NCBI GenBank assembly: GCA_013214025.1
Contig: JABSRN010000172.1
Coordinates: 1-51,718 of the forward strand
Direction of reading: 5' to 3'
Source: Polyangiaceae bacterium
Lineage (GTDB): Bacteria; Myxococcota_A; Polyangia; Polyangiales; Polyangiaceae
DNA length: 51,718 nt
Part shown: positions 7,770-17,214 of the stretch, piece after piece
Numbering within the stretch: the stretch's first letter is position 1
Layout: the number at the start of each line of letters is the position of its first letter
The notes under the pieces: model-generated
What the model was told of the DNA's origin: nothing
Database searches by the model: none
Seen by the model: the letters and a program-made list of their open reading frames with translations, nothing else
Position numbers and translations under genes: made by a program

Positions 7770-8579
7770 ATGAATATGACCGATGACGCTCACGCCCGAC
7801 CCACATCCGAGGTCGAAGGGCCGTTGTACGACCCAGAGGTTCCGACGCCGACTCATGGAGAGCGGGCTCGAAGCATGGTGTCCCAACTCGGCACCGGCAC
7901 CCTGTGCACCATCGCCGAGCAGCCAGCGGGATTTCCCTACGGATCGCTCGTTACCGCGGCCTTTTTAGGTTCTGAACCGGTGTTCCTGCTGAGTGAGCTA
8001 GCGGAGCATACGAAGAATCTGAAGCTGGACTGTCGCGCTTCATTGCTGATGGCTGAGACGGCAGCCAGCGATCCCTTGGCGAACGGTCGCGTTACCCTCC
8101 TCGGCTCGTGCGAGCGCGTAGCGGACGACGATACAAAACCCACCCGCGAGGCGTTTCTTAAAGCGCATCCAGCGGCAGCCTATTACGTAGACTTTCGCGA
8201 CTTCGGCTTTTGGAATCTTCACGTAGAAAGCATTCGGTATATCGGCGGATATGGGCGCATGTCCTGGGTGAGCCAAGAGGACTGGACGTTGGCTACAGTG
8301 GATCCTCTCGCGGATCGGGCGGCGGGCATCATTAGCCACATGAATGCGGATCATGCGGAAACCATGGTCACGATGTGTCGAGCCTTCAGCCGAGCGACGG
8401 ATACGATATCCGCCACGATGACGGGCGTGGATCGCTACGGATTTGAAATGTCGGCGACCACGGCGGCGGGCCCGCGGCCGATTCGCCTCGCGTTTCCGGA
8501 GGCTGTCGCATCGTCTGACGAGACCCGCAAGGCCATCGTGGCGATGTATCGGCGAGCCCAAGAAAAGATAGGCAAGTAG
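7770..8579 (+). CDS. HugZ-like pyridoxamine-phosphate-oxidase-fold protein with DUF2470
   Basis: The 269-residue protein has a split-barrel flavin/heme-binding domain in residues about 25-180: RSMVSQLGTGTLCTIAEQPAGFPYGSLVTAAF, LLSELAEHTKNL, GRVTLLGSCERV and FGFWNLHVESIRYIGGYGR. A C-terminal DUF2470 domain follows (ADRAAGIISHMNADHAETMVTMC). This two-domain plan is that of HugZ/HutZ-type proteins, which bind heme and in some bacteria degrade it, and of related proteins of unknown activity. The HMNADH motif carries the conserved His residues. ATG 7770 fits the N terminus of the family and has a GAAGGG upstream. A longer in-frame extension to 7659 is Arg-rich and unlike the family. No heme uptake genes adjoin it. 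Confidence 0.8.
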   Translation: MNMTDDAHARPTSEVEGPLYDPEVPTPTHGERARSMVSQLGTGTLCTIAEQPAGFPYGSLVTAAFLGSEPVFLLSELAEHTKNLKLDCRASLLMAETAASDPLANGRVTLLGSCERVADDDTKPTREAFLKAHPAAAYYVDFRDFGFWNLHVESIRYIGGYGRMSWVSQEDWTLATVDPLADRAAGIISHMNADHAETMVTMCRAFSRATDTISATMTGVDRYGFEMSATTAAGPRPIRLAFPEAVASSDETRKAIVAMYRRAQEKIGK

Positions 8580-8667
8580 CCCCGGCGGCGCGGCTCGGTG
8601 GGTCGAATCGGGGGGGCGAACGCTCCTCTGCATGATTTGTATCCGCCGATGAAACGCGCGAGCTGAT

Positions 8668-8977
8668 TGATGTCGCCCCTGTTTCGACCGAACACCTTTT
8701 CCAAGGAGTTCAAGATGTCGAAATCAATCAATTTGCAGCCAAAGAAGTCGGGCCAGCGGCGTCGGTTCACAGCTGAACAGAAGCGTGTCCTGCTCGACGA
8801 AGCCACCAAGCCGGGCAATTCGGTAACGGAAGTAGGGCGTCGCTATGGCGTTTCGCCGCGCATACTGTTTCAGTGGAAACGAGCCATGGACGACGCAACG
8901 AACAAGAGCCTGAAATCGAATGAACGAGTGGTGCCCGAGAGCGAGGTGAAGAAGCTCAAGGCGCGCGCCTCGAATCA
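8668..8977 (+). mobile_element. Left end of an IS3-family element, truncated
   Basis: The left end begins TGATGTCGCCCCTG at 8668 and continues to an AACACC box at about 8691, which resembles the TG...CCCC...GGACACC terminus of IS3/IS150-type elements. The orfA start follows at once. Element sequence ends near 8970-8978, where the reading changes abruptly to histidine kinase sequence in another frame. The orfB integrase and the right inverted repeat are absent. The end resembles the one at 51580 in about 9 of the first 12 bases. Confidence 0.6.
8715..8977 (+). pseudogene. Truncated IS3-family transposase OrfA
   Basis: ATG 8715 follows an AAGGAG ribosome site at a 6-base spacing. Residues 1-88 form the helix-turn-helix part of an IS3-type OrfA: RRRFTAEQKRVLLDEA, then GNSVTEVGRRYGVSPRILFQWKRAM, then the start of the leucine-zipper region (SEVKKLKARASNQE). 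OrfA normally binds the IS ends and is joined to the OrfB integrase by frameshifting. Here the zipper breaks off at about codon 87, and the frame ends at 9041 in sequence belonging to a kinase gene read out of frame (SPRWPRWAPGSL). It cannot support transposition. Confidence 0.75.
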
Positions 8978-10537
8978 AGAAAAATCGCCGCGATGGCCTC
9001 GCTGGGCGCCGGGGTCGCTCACGAAATCAAGAACCCACTAACGGGCGTGATCGGAATCACCCAGGTGCTAAAAGGGCAGGCGGAGCGGCGTCCGGATTCC
9101 GAGAGGGAGAGTCGGCTGCTAGAAAAAGTGGAGTCGGAGGCGTTACGGATTCGCGACATCGTCCAAGAGATGTTGTCGTTGTCCCAGGAGCAACAGCCCG
9201 AAGGTTTCACCGCCGTGAAACTCGCCGAAGTAGTGGAGACCGTACTCGAGTCCCGGGTGGAATTGATCGAAGCCGCCAAGATAAAGGTTCAAGCGCAGCT
9301 TGAGCCCGGTTTGACTCCCGTGATGGGAAACGCCGGACAGTTGGAGAACGCGATTGCGCAGTTGGTCGACAATGCCGTCAACGCCATGCGCGGCGACATC
9401 CGGAGCTTGAACATATCCATCGAGTCTCTCGATGGGGAGCTCCTGAAATTGTCAGTCGCGGATACGGGCCGAGGGACTGGTCTGGAGCTGTGTCTGAAGC
9501 CCACCGATGATTCGCCCGAGCCGAACATCGACCGCGAAGAGCTCGCCTTGCGGATAGGACAGTTGGCGAGGCGGAGGGAACGTCTCGCGCACCTGGCGAC
9601 GGTGGGCGAGATGGGGGCGGGAATTATTCACGAGTGCCGGAATATTCTGACGGGGGTACTGGATCTGTCTCAGGTGGGCGGCGCTCGGTCTGACCATCCG
9701 GCGACTGTGCGGCTGTTGGGCATGATCGAGGAGGAGGCGCGGCGCGCCACAAGGATATTGGCTAGCTATTTGGGCTATGCGCGAGCGAAAAACGAGAACG
9801 CGGTGCCCGCCCAACTCGCTGAGTGTTTCACCTTCGTGGACGGCTTGGTCTCCAACCAGCTTCGCCTGACTCAATGTCAGCTCGCTGTTCAGATCCCGCG
9901 CGGTCTGCCCCCGCTGATGTTTCGCGCTGGCCAGCTGCAACAGGTGTTGGTGAATCTGGTGTTCAACGCCGCTCATGCGACGGGCCGGGGCGGTTGGGTG
10001 ACACTTCGTGCCGACGCCGTGGACGAGGAATACGTGAAAATTGAGGTGGAGGGTTCCGGGACCGGGGTCCCTGAAGCACTACGAGAGCGAATCTTTGAGG
10101 CATTTTTTTCGACCAAGCCCGAGGGGGAAGGGACCGGATTGGGCCTTTCCATCAGTCGCCGAATCGTGGAAGCGCACGGTGGCACGCTGACGGTCCGGGG
10201 AGCAGTCCTTTGTACGCGGGGCGGCGGCGCCGAGTCGGCCCGCACGGATTCCTCCTTCGCTGTTCTTGAAGATCGCCGCTGGCGGCCAGCGCAAGCTCAG
10301 ACGCCGGGAAACCGTACTGCAAGGGCAGACGACGCCGGGTACAATTGTTCGCGTAAACGGCGAAAATACGTAGTCGATGAGCAGGGGCGCTTTAGTGCAC
10401 GGGTCAAGCTCACTGAGGGGCGCAACGAAATCGAAGTTGTGGCGCGTGACGTGCTGGGTCGCACAAAGAAGGAATCGTCGGCGCCGATCATCGTTGATAC
10501 CCGACCGCCGGCCGTGGCGGGCGAAGTTGTCTGGTAG
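8978..10537 (+). pseudogene. Mosaic of two histidine kinase fragments and a FecR-like domain
   Basis: One open frame joins pieces that do not normally occur together. Numbering starts from ATG 8993. Residues 1-165 are a HisKA/HATPase start with H10 in VAHEIKNPLTG, an N box (QLVDNAVNAM, about 123-132) and a G1 box (VADTGRGTG, 155-163), but nothing after G1. Residues 185-402 are a second kinase core with H213 (IIHECRNILTG), N box (NLVFNAAHA) and a G2-type GEGTGLGLSISRRI. Its G1 box reads EGSGTGVP, with Gly354 in place of the usual Asp. Residues about 425-514 resemble a FecR/glucodextranase-type beta domain (GRFSARVKLTEGRNEIEVVARDV). Sensor and response-regulator parts are missing. It is probably debris from rearrangement beside the IS end rather than a working kinase; a chimeric assembly is also possible. 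Confidence 0.6.
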
Positions 10538-10734
10538 TCAGGGGTGCGCTTACAGAAGTGCGGGTGCGGTGGTACCCAAGAGCCGCGGGCGGAATCGCAC
10601 TCACAGGGATGCGCCGACAAGCTGTGCGGAACATGCCAGGACGACTCACGTATCGACAGATCCACGCGTCCGAGACTCATGGTATGTATAGCAATCGAGC
10701 CACCGGCTCATGACAACACCTGTACGGGGGACCC

Positions 10735-11889
10735 ATGCCTAACTCTTCGCTTATCGAAAAAGTCGACTACATTATTGCCCTCGACGAGAAACCGGTTCTC
10801 CGGAACTTGCTCATCACCCAGTGTTACGCGGACCTCGCCCACGGAATGGCTGGCGTTCTCGGGCAAGACAACGCGAACTGGTGCAACTTCGCCACCTGGG
10901 CGTCGAAAACAGCCGGGCGATTCATTCGTCAAGACGAGATACCGGACGTGTTTCGCGACATTCTGGGTAACTCGAAGTCGTTACGTGCGCGGCTATCGGT
11001 TCGGGTGGACGATCTGGGCAACGTGATCAAGCGCCGTAAGAGTCAGCAAGATAAAGTCATCGGCGTGCTGGGTCTTGTGGACCGAATTGCCCTAGACGTC
11101 TCAGCGCAAATCGCAGGCGGAAACCTACGCGTGTTCTCCGAGCTAGCGCCGGTCTTCGCGCAGTTCATCGACGCTTACGAAGGCGTTGAGGAGCCAAAGC
11201 GCAAAGCGCTCAAGGCGATCCAGAAAAAGCTCAAGGACGGACCCAGTAGTCAGGGCGGGCAGACGCTACTGAAGGAGGCCTTGAGTAGCTATTACAACGC
11301 CCTCGTCGAGAAGGAGCCCAAAGAGAAGGCGGAGCTGATGTTGCTCGCCAATGGCCTAACCGGTCTGCATGAACAAATTCGACTCCAGGAGTTCATCGCG
11401 GGCTCGTTGAATGCGCCCATCGATGATGCGGTGGGTGCGAGTATCGTGGATATGGCGGCGATCTTACCCGACCGAATTGAGCCCGGGGTGTTCCGAGCGA
11501 TGCGTTTCTTCGCCCGACCGGTCATCGGCGAGATTCGCAGTCTGTGGCTCGATTTTTCAACGGACGAATTGATGACGCTGTCGATTGGCAATGATCGATT
11601 GCGGCTGGGCAAGGATCTGAAGCCCCCGCCAGCAGGCCCCCTCTTCCCCCCCCAACTCTTGGATATCACCAACGTCAATTTGGGAATGGCTCTGGATCAA
11701 TACCAGGCGCTCACCGACGGTAGCGATGACAGCGGAGCTGAGGATTGGACCCGGCTGGGCGACAGGATGCGCTTCATCTACGAGTTGTTCCGCTCCAGGC
11801 AGCAAGTTTCGGCGTTGTTTGAACCGCCCTTCGCGCCGATTCAACACCGCGCGATCTTGGACGGTGTGGTACCAGAGGGCCCGCTCTAG
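10735..11889 (+). CDS. Conserved-looking protein of unknown function
   Basis: The 384-residue product has no signal peptide or clear membrane segment and is rich in helices. Its most distinctive stretch is LITQCYADLAHGMAGVLG then NWCNFATWASKTAGRFIRQDEI at about residues 26-70. I recall the NWC-FA-WAS-QAG pattern from hypothetical proteins of actinobacteria and myxobacteria, without an assigned function. A Lys-rich helical segment lies near 155-195. The C-terminal third contains FARPVIGEIRSLWLDF and PLFPPQLLDI. ATG 10735 has a GGGGGA ribosome site a few bases upstream. It stands alone between the mosaic region and a minus-strand gene. The gene is intact, in contrast to its left neighbours. Confidence 0.7.
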   Translation: MPNSSLIEKVDYIIALDEKPVLRNLLITQCYADLAHGMAGVLGQDNANWCNFATWASKTAGRFIRQDEIPDVFRDILGNSKSLRARLSVRVDDLGNVIKRRKSQQDKVIGVLGLVDRIALDVSAQIAGGNLRVFSELAPVFAQFIDAYEGVEEPKRKALKAIQKKLKDGPSSQGGQTLLKEALSSYYNALVEKEPKEKAELMLLANGLTGLHEQIRLQEFIAGSLNAPIDDAVGASIVDMAAILPDRIEPGVFRAMRFFARPVIGEIRSLWLDFSTDELMTLSIGNDRLRLGKDLKPPPAGPLFPPQLLDITNVNLGMALDQYQALTDGSDDSGAEDWTRLGDRMRFIYELFRSRQQVSALFEPPFAPIQHRAILDGVVPEGPL

Positions 11890-12028
11890 TGCGGGATTTA
11901 GATACACGGTCGGGCAATCGAGTCATTCGCTCACCTTGCGTGAGTGTCACTCGAATTTTGAGCCTAAGATCGTAGCTGCCACATGTTTTTCATGGTCGCG
12001 ATTCCCATCAACTGATGTGAATCGCCCA

Positions 12029-12649
12029 CTAGCCGATGTCCTTCTGGCTGGTGGAAACCCCGCCGGACACTATGAACGCCATCAGATCCGCGCTGTCGGC
12101 TTCGATCGGTGTGACTCGATCTCGTTCGACCAGAATCAGGTTGCCAGCGAAGTTGTAGGATTGGGGGAGGTAGACGGCGACGTGTTTGCTCGAAAACGGC
12201 ACGTCCTCCCGCGTCAGAAAACCCACCACGTGAATACCCTTTTCGGGGTCCAGCGCGACCATCACGGGGCTCTGGAAACTCTTGTGTTTTCCGAGCACGG
12301 CATTGACCAGATCTTTGATGGAGCCGTAGAGCAAACGCAGCAACGGGACCTTTCGCATGCTGCGTTCGGCTTCGCTGAGCACAGCTGAGCCGAAGACACT
12401 GGATGCAAAGGCGCCGGTTCCGGTGACGCCTGCGCAGAGCAGGATCACTACGAAGAGAGGCATACTGACGGGGACCAGGGTGTCTAGCGCTGCAATGACG
12501 AGAAACACCACGTACACGGTCACAACAATCGGGGCGACCACGAGGCACCCCTGAAGGAAGTAGCGCAGCATCAGTCGTGCCAACTCCGGCAAAGTGGGCG
12601 GTTGATCCGCATCATGGGGTTGGATCGGGCTCGGAGGCAGAGAACTCAT
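12029..12649 (-). CDS. DUF502 family membrane protein
   Basis: The 206-residue protein has two transmembrane helices near residues 31-55 (GCLVVAPIVVTVYVVFLVIA) and 62-85 (SMPLFVVILLCAGVTGTGAF). The family's cytosolic or periplasmic domain follows: LSEAERSMRKVPLLRLLYGSIKDLV, VALDPEKGIHVVGFLTRED, VAVYLPQSYNFAGNLILVERDRV and FIVSGG. This order matches DUF502 proteins throughout. Their function is unsettled; links to membrane trafficking have been proposed from plant relatives. It lies 112 bases downstream of the PKD-repeat lipoprotein gene on the same strand. Confidence 0.85.
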   Translation of the reverse strand: MSSLPPSPIQPHDADQPPTLPELARLMLRYFLQGCLVVAPIVVTVYVVFLVIAALDTLVPVSMPLFVVILLCAGVTGTGAFASSVFGSAVLSEAERSMRKVPLLRLLYGSIKDLVNAVLGKHKSFQSPVMVALDPEKGIHVVGFLTREDVPFSSKHVAVYLPQSYNFAGNLILVERDRVTPIEADSADLMAFIVSGGVSTSQKDIG

Positions 12650-12761
12650 GCCGCTAGCCTAGCGGCAGCCAGCCCATCAGGCATACGAAAGCGCTCGAAT
12701 CGCGACTCTAGCCCCGCTCAATCCCGGCGAAGGAGACGATGTGTCCGATCCGGGTCGGCGA

Positions 12762-14528
12762 CTAGCGGTTGCGTCTGGAGTCGTTGCGGGTGTTGATGTT
12801 CGGCTCCCCGCCTATCGACAGATCAGTGATCTGACAATCTCCGTCATCGTCGATGGTGACGTCAGCCACTCGCCAGAAACTGATCTCGCGGTCCTCGAGA
12901 GCCACCGGACCGAAGGTCTCGCGGGGTTGGGTCTCGGAATCTTTGCAGTAGATGGTGACCGTAACGCTGGGCACGCCGTTTCGGTGGTCCCAGTTGTGGA
13001 CCCCGATGCGGTATGTGCCCGGTGCCGGACGGAAAATATTAACGTTTTCGGGGCCAAAGCCCTCGGTATTATCGAGGTCGAGGTGAGGATTGTCTTCCCG
13101 CAGGTTGGTTCCCCAGTTCAGTACTGAGCCGCCTGCACAGTTGCTCCAATAGCACTCGTTGTTGCTTTCGTTCCAGTCCGTTGCCAAGGGATTGAGTAAG
13201 TGCAAATCCATGTCGCTGTTGCCCACGTCCCAGAACATTTCGACCCGGAGACCGTTAATATTGGTAGCGGCCACCACGCTATGGCACGTCGCGCTCATGC
13301 CGGTGTCGTCGGTGGCCGTGACTTGTAGCTCGTATTCTCCCGCCACGTCAGTCGTGAGTTCAGTGCTGGCGGTATTCGTAGGTTCTGGACCCTCGGTCAC
13401 GGAGCCCGGCGGGACGGATATCAGTTGCCAGTTCCATTCGACGATGGTTCCGTCGTCCACCGCGCTGGCGGTGATGTGGGAGAGTTCCAGGGGCGCGACG
13501 GTCAGCCGAGCAGGGCAGGTCACCGTCGGTGCGCTCGGCTCGGCAATTACCGACACTGCGCAACTTGCGCTGAGACCGTCTGCGTTTGTCACGACGTAGC
13601 TTAGGGAGTAGTCGCCCGCCTTGTCGGGGCTAAAGCTTGTGATTGCGGTATCAGTGGGAGTCGGAACCGCGGAACTTAATTCCGGTGCGCCGTCGACGGA
13701 CCACGAGTGAGACGCGATGTCGTTCGGCTCAACAGCAGTAACGGCCAACTCGATGGCTTGTCGGCTGGGGCCTCGGAATGGTTCGGTCGGACATTCCAGG
13801 ACGGGCGCGCCGGCTACGGCGACGACGACACTGCAGGAGGCTTCGAGCCCGTCCAAATTGACGACTACCAGTTGCACAACGTAGATGCCCTTGGCGTCGG
13901 GCCCAAAGATGAGCGTGTCTGTGTCGGCGTCCGTCAGCCGGGGTTGGGAGCCAACGGGCGCTTCGATAACCTCCCAGCGGAGGCTGCTGGCGCCGCTGTC
14001 GGTAAGCGCACTTCCGGAAAGCACGACAGGAATATTGATGCGCGTCTGGACTTCGCCTTCGGAGCAAATCGCTACGGGTGGCGTGTCGACGGTATGCACG
14101 AGCGACACGCACTTGTCGGAGTTGCCTTCACTGTTGGTTGCGGAAAACTCGATCTCGTAGTGTCCGCCGATGTCGGGGGTTAGCTGTGCCGTGTTGGGTT
14201 CGGTGAGCAGCGTGAGTTGCGCCTGGCTGCCGTCCGGGAATCCAGAGAGACGGAAGCCCCCCTCAGTGATCGGCGTGGTCGATTCGATGAACGCTTTGAG
14301 CGCCACGGGACGGCTCGGCACGGTATCCAAATGCTCGGGAACACAGAGGGTATCGATAGGGCTGGTGAAGTTACTGGCGTCCGGGGATTTGGCGCCTGCG
14401 TCGCCTGCGTCGCGGCCAACAACTGGCCTCAACTCCTGGGGGGTACTGCGTGAGCCGCATGCCGTGAACGCGGCGGAACAGAGCAGGGCGGCGAGTATGG
14501 TACAGCGGACGCGGGATCGTGAAGGCAT
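12762..14528 (-). CDS. Large lipoprotein with PKD-like repeats and a YfaP-like C-terminal domain
   Basis: Counting from ATG 14528, the protein has 588 residues. The signal peptide ends with a lipobox AAFTAC (C24). Residues about 60-410 hold four PKD/Ig-like repeats, each about 85 residues, with recurring endings of the form GxYxLxxxxTNxxGxSxxC; each repeat carries a Cys pair. The last 165 residues (from LRVEMFWDVGNSDMDLHLLNP to VPSVTVTIYC) form the DUF2135/YfaP-type beta domain common in secreted myxobacterial proteins, with acidic loops that could bind Ca. It should be an envelope-anchored adhesion or binding protein. An in-frame ATG at 14561 would put eleven residues before the signal and is less likely. 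Confidence 0.8.
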   Translation of the reverse strand: MPSRSRVRCTILAALLCSAAFTACGSRSTPQELRPVVGRDAGDAGAKSPDASNFTSPIDTLCVPEHLDTVPSRPVALKAFIESTTPITEGGFRLSGFPDGSQAQLTLLTEPNTAQLTPDIGGHYEIEFSATNSEGNSDKCVSLVHTVDTPPVAICSEGEVQTRINIPVVLSGSALTDSGASSLRWEVIEAPVGSQPRLTDADTDTLIFGPDAKGIYVVQLVVVNLDGLEASCSVVVAVAGAPVLECPTEPFRGPSRQAIELAVTAVEPNDIASHSWSVDGAPELSSAVPTPTDTAITSFSPDKAGDYSLSYVVTNADGLSASCAVSVIAEPSAPTVTCPARLTVAPLELSHITASAVDDGTIVEWNWQLISVPPGSVTEGPEPTNTASTELTTDVAGEYELQVTATDDTGMSATCHSVVAATNINGLRVEMFWDVGNSDMDLHLLNPLATDWNESNNECYWSNCAGGSVLNWGTNLREDNPHLDLDNTEGFGPENVNIFRPAPGTYRIGVHNWDHRNGVPSVTVTIYCKDSETQPRETFGPVALEDREISFWRVADVTIDDDGDCQITDLSIGGEPNINTRNDSRRNR

Positions 14529-14688
14529 GCGAAGCGGGGAGTCCTTTACAATACAGCGCACTTTCGATCGCGGGGCAAACTCGGAGCTGCGGCGGAGCTG
14601 CCGACTCCCAACCGGCGGGGAGCGATCTGGTGGACGAGCGGGCGGAGGACCCCCGATTTACCCTGAGATTGAGCGTTGAATGCGCGTT

Positions 14689-16410
14689 TTATTCGACGGG
14701 CGCGAGGATGCTGCTTAGAAATTTAGTCCCGAATGTGCCGTAGGCGTCGTTCGCGATATCATCGTAGATGCCCACTACCCCGGGAGAATCTTCCTCAAGC
14801 ATCAGGCTTATGTCCGGTGGGCGCCACCGCGAGTACTTAAATTGCAGAATTTCGTCCTGCCCGGGGATCCGAAAACGGGTCCGATAGACGATCCCAGCAC
14901 CGACGAACACGCTGCGCGGATTGTGCAACACGAAGCCTCCGGAGAGGTCGACTCGATGGTGGATGAACAGCGTGGGGACTTCGACCGGGCCAGTTTCCGC
15001 AGCTTCATCGGCTCGGGGCCCGTGTTCAAAGTGTAAGATCTCGGGACGGAACGCGGCGTTGAGTTTTGTCGTGATCAGTTCGGCGAGCTTGGTCTCTTGG
15101 ATGATGGATCGCTTGTCGTCGAAGTATTGCGAAGGAACGGCTTCCGGCCCCATGAAGTACGCGCTCAACTTCACCTGCGCATCCGCTTGCCGGAAGCTAT
15201 CACCTTGTTCGTAACGGAAGCGGATGGCAACATCCGGGCCGTGTTCCGCCGAATAATCAACCAGCCGTTTGATGAACGGAATGAGCTTCTTGTTCCACAG
15301 GGATGCGATTTTTTCGAAATCGGTGATGGTGGCCTGCATGATCTGTTTGCGAGCCGCCAGTAGCTCTTGGCGTACGGGTTCATGATTGGGGTGGTCGACC
15401 TCGAAGCGATCGAGTCCCGCGAGGGTGCCGGTCACCTTTCCGGCGTTCAGCGCACGAAGAAGCGTGGTCCGTAGGGCGCGTTCCATATCACCGGCGATTT
15501 CGGAGCTTGGATGCGCGCTGATGTACTTCTCGACTGCGTGAACGCCAGCCGTCACAGCTACGGCCAATTCCGCCTGGGGCAGCAGGACACGAGTCACCTG
15601 GGGCCGGGAACCGCCTCGTTTGAGGTAGGCCTTGTAACTTTGGACCGTGTCGGCGTCTCCTGCGGCTTGAAAGATGCGGGCCTCGCTCAAATGGTTTCGG
15701 GCGTAGCCGAGAGGAGCTATCAGGATCCCTGCCACCAGCAGTGCGAGGACCGGCCAGATTTTGCCCCACAATGGTTCGGAGAATGTGAGTGGTTGCATTT
15801 CCTGAAAGGGGCTGGAGTATTCGCTTTCCACCAGCGGGCTGATACGAGCCAATTCTCTGCGGCGTTCGGACGCGACAGCCTTCTTGTACAGGCCTTGACT
15901 GTCGAGGATCGCTTTGCTCTTGGATGCGTGCAGGCTTGGCTCAACGTCGAAGTGGTGGCTGTAGCCGTTGGCGAACTCGAGCTTGAGCCCACCGTCAGTG
16001 GGGGATATCTGTTGCAGACTATCCATTGGGTAGTAGCGAATACTGGCTGTTCGCGCGTCGAAGAGGCCGGCAGGAAATAGGTATGTGCCGGGGGCAAATG
16101 GCAATCGTGCGGGCCTGCCCTGCCGCCGAATTGATGCCAAAGCGATACCCAGTCCGACAGCTTCCACACAAGCGATGGCGGCGATTTCGCGCTCCGATAG
16201 CAACGCAAACGCGCTCTCCAACTTTCCGGAGCCGGGGATCAGCAGGCCTCCGGCTCCTAGGGCGATGGCCCCGCCCAGAACCTGCAAGGCTCGCTCCGTC
16301 TTCGTCTGTAGCGGAGAGCCCAGTAGTAGGGGCACTCCTTCACCTTGGATGGAGTCGATGAGGCGATCCTGAATAGGTCGCGAGAGATTGAAAAATTCCA
16401 CAGATTGCAT
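14689..16410 (-). CDS. Membrane protein of unknown function
   Basis: From ATG 16410 the protein has 573 residues. Two hydrophobic stretches near residues 42-60 (ALQVLGGAIALGAGGLLI) and 72-92 (IAAIACVEAVGLGIALAS) precede a soluble segment. A further transmembrane helix follows near 218-238 (WPVLALLVAGILIAPLGYA). The large C-terminal part is helical up to about 400 and then beta-rich, with FRYEQGDSFRQADAQVKLSAYFM and IYRTRFRIPGQDEILQFKY. A YPMDSLQQI...GLKLEFANG stretch in the middle resembles a PH-like domain. I recognise no family. The open frame continues upstream to 16704, but that part would overlap doxX and has no membrane-protein character, so the later ATG is preferred. Confidence 0.7.
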   Translation of the reverse strand: MQSVEFFNLSRPIQDRLIDSIQGEGVPLLLGSPLQTKTERALQVLGGAIALGAGGLLIPGSGKLESAFALLSEREIAAIACVEAVGLGIALASIRRQGRPARLPFAPGTYLFPAGLFDARTASIRYYPMDSLQQISPTDGGLKLEFANGYSHHFDVEPSLHASKSKAILDSQGLYKKAVASERRRELARISPLVESEYSSPFQEMQPLTFSEPLWGKIWPVLALLVAGILIAPLGYARNHLSEARIFQAAGDADTVQSYKAYLKRGGSRPQVTRVLLPQAELAVAVTAGVHAVEKYISAHPSSEIAGDMERALRTTLLRALNAGKVTGTLAGLDRFEVDHPNHEPVRQELLAARKQIMQATITDFEKIASLWNKKLIPFIKRLVDYSAEHGPDVAIRFRYEQGDSFRQADAQVKLSAYFMGPEAVPSQYFDDKRSIIQETKLAELITTKLNAAFRPEILHFEHGPRADEAAETGPVEVPTLFIHHRVDLSGGFVLHNPRSVFVGAGIVYRTRFRIPGQDEILQFKYSRWRPPDISLMLEEDSPGVVGIYDDIANDAYGTFGTKFLSSILAPVE

Positions 16411-16573
16411 GGTGCAGCTATGTTCGACGACAGAAGCACGGATCGTCAGTGGATGACAACAGCCGTTGAGCGCGTAGTTGGCTGCCTTCAGCCCCCCGGC
16501 TGAGACTCCGTTCCATTCGTGCGCGTTTTTGCGTCGAGTGTGCCGAAACAACGGGGCAGGTTGCCTGAAAGTT

Positions 16574-16978
16574 CTAGTTCCAGCGATCTCTTTTGAGAGA
16601 GATTTTTCCACCGCCAATAATCGCGATGACAATTGCGCCGAAGAAGTACAGGCTCTGAAGTTCCAATTGCCATTCGCCGTGTTTCCCGAGTGCGAACAGA
16701 GCATCTGGGTGCGCGAGCCCGACAGCTATCCCCATGTTGAACGCGAACACGGCTGATGCAGGTCGAGTGAACACGCCGAGCAGCATCAAGGTGGGGGCGA
16801 GCACTTCGCCTACGTACACACCGTGGCTGAGGAATTCCGGGAGCCCTCGCGAGACGAGCAATTTTTCAATTCCAGGGATGCCGGCGTGGAGCTTGTGCAC
16901 ACCGTGAAAAAGCATATTGCCGGCAATCGCAGCTCGAAGAATGAACTTCGCCCAGTCGCTTCGGTCGAATCTCGCCAT
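16574..16978 (-). CDS. DoxX family membrane protein
   Basis: From ATG 16978 the 134-residue product has four hydrophobic helices and the DoxX family pattern: LRAAIAGNMLFHGVHKL in helix 1, GVYVGEVLAPTLMLLGVFTRPAS in helix 2, and FAFNMGIAVGLAHPDALF and LELQSLYFFGAIVIAII after that. DoxX-like proteins sit in the cytoplasmic membrane; members are linked to thiosulfate oxidation, oxidative stress defence or quinone chemistry, and the exact role here is unknown. An upstream ATG at 17014 would add twelve residues with no family match. It is divergent from the glutaredoxin-type gene across about 236 bases that must hold both promoters. Confidence 0.85.
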   Translation of the reverse strand: MARFDRSDWAKFILRAAIAGNMLFHGVHKLHAGIPGIEKLLVSRGLPEFLSHGVYVGEVLAPTLMLLGVFTRPASAVFAFNMGIAVGLAHPDALFALGKHGEWQLELQSLYFFGAIVIAIIGGGKISLKRDRWN

Positions 16979-17214
16979 GCCAGGGGTATTCGCGGAAGCG
17001 CACGGCGACAGCAAGGGTCTTCGCCCGCGCCGGTGATTTTCAGGCCCCGCGCGTTGCCTGGTCGTTCAACGAGGGCCGTCGCCGTCGGATGATGCGTATT
17101 GGGCCGGTACTTGGAGAATCGGGAACTTATGTAGCGGCTCGAAGCTGTGCGCCACTGCCGGGGGAGTGCTGGAAAGCTGCGTGTCGGCGTCGGCTGTGGT
17201 ATTTATGTACAGAG

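Noticed and set aside
10544-11026. Frame with a Cys-rich start (KCGCGGT...KLCGTC)
   Set aside because: It overlaps the well-supported gene at 10735 by almost 300 bases in another frame and turns to low-quality sequence; the Cys spacing is irregular.
16411-16704. 98-codon N-terminal extension of the membrane protein at 14689-16410
   Set aside because: It overlaps doxX, is Arg/Ser/Cys-rich and gives no signal or membrane segment; ATG 16410 is the more natural start.
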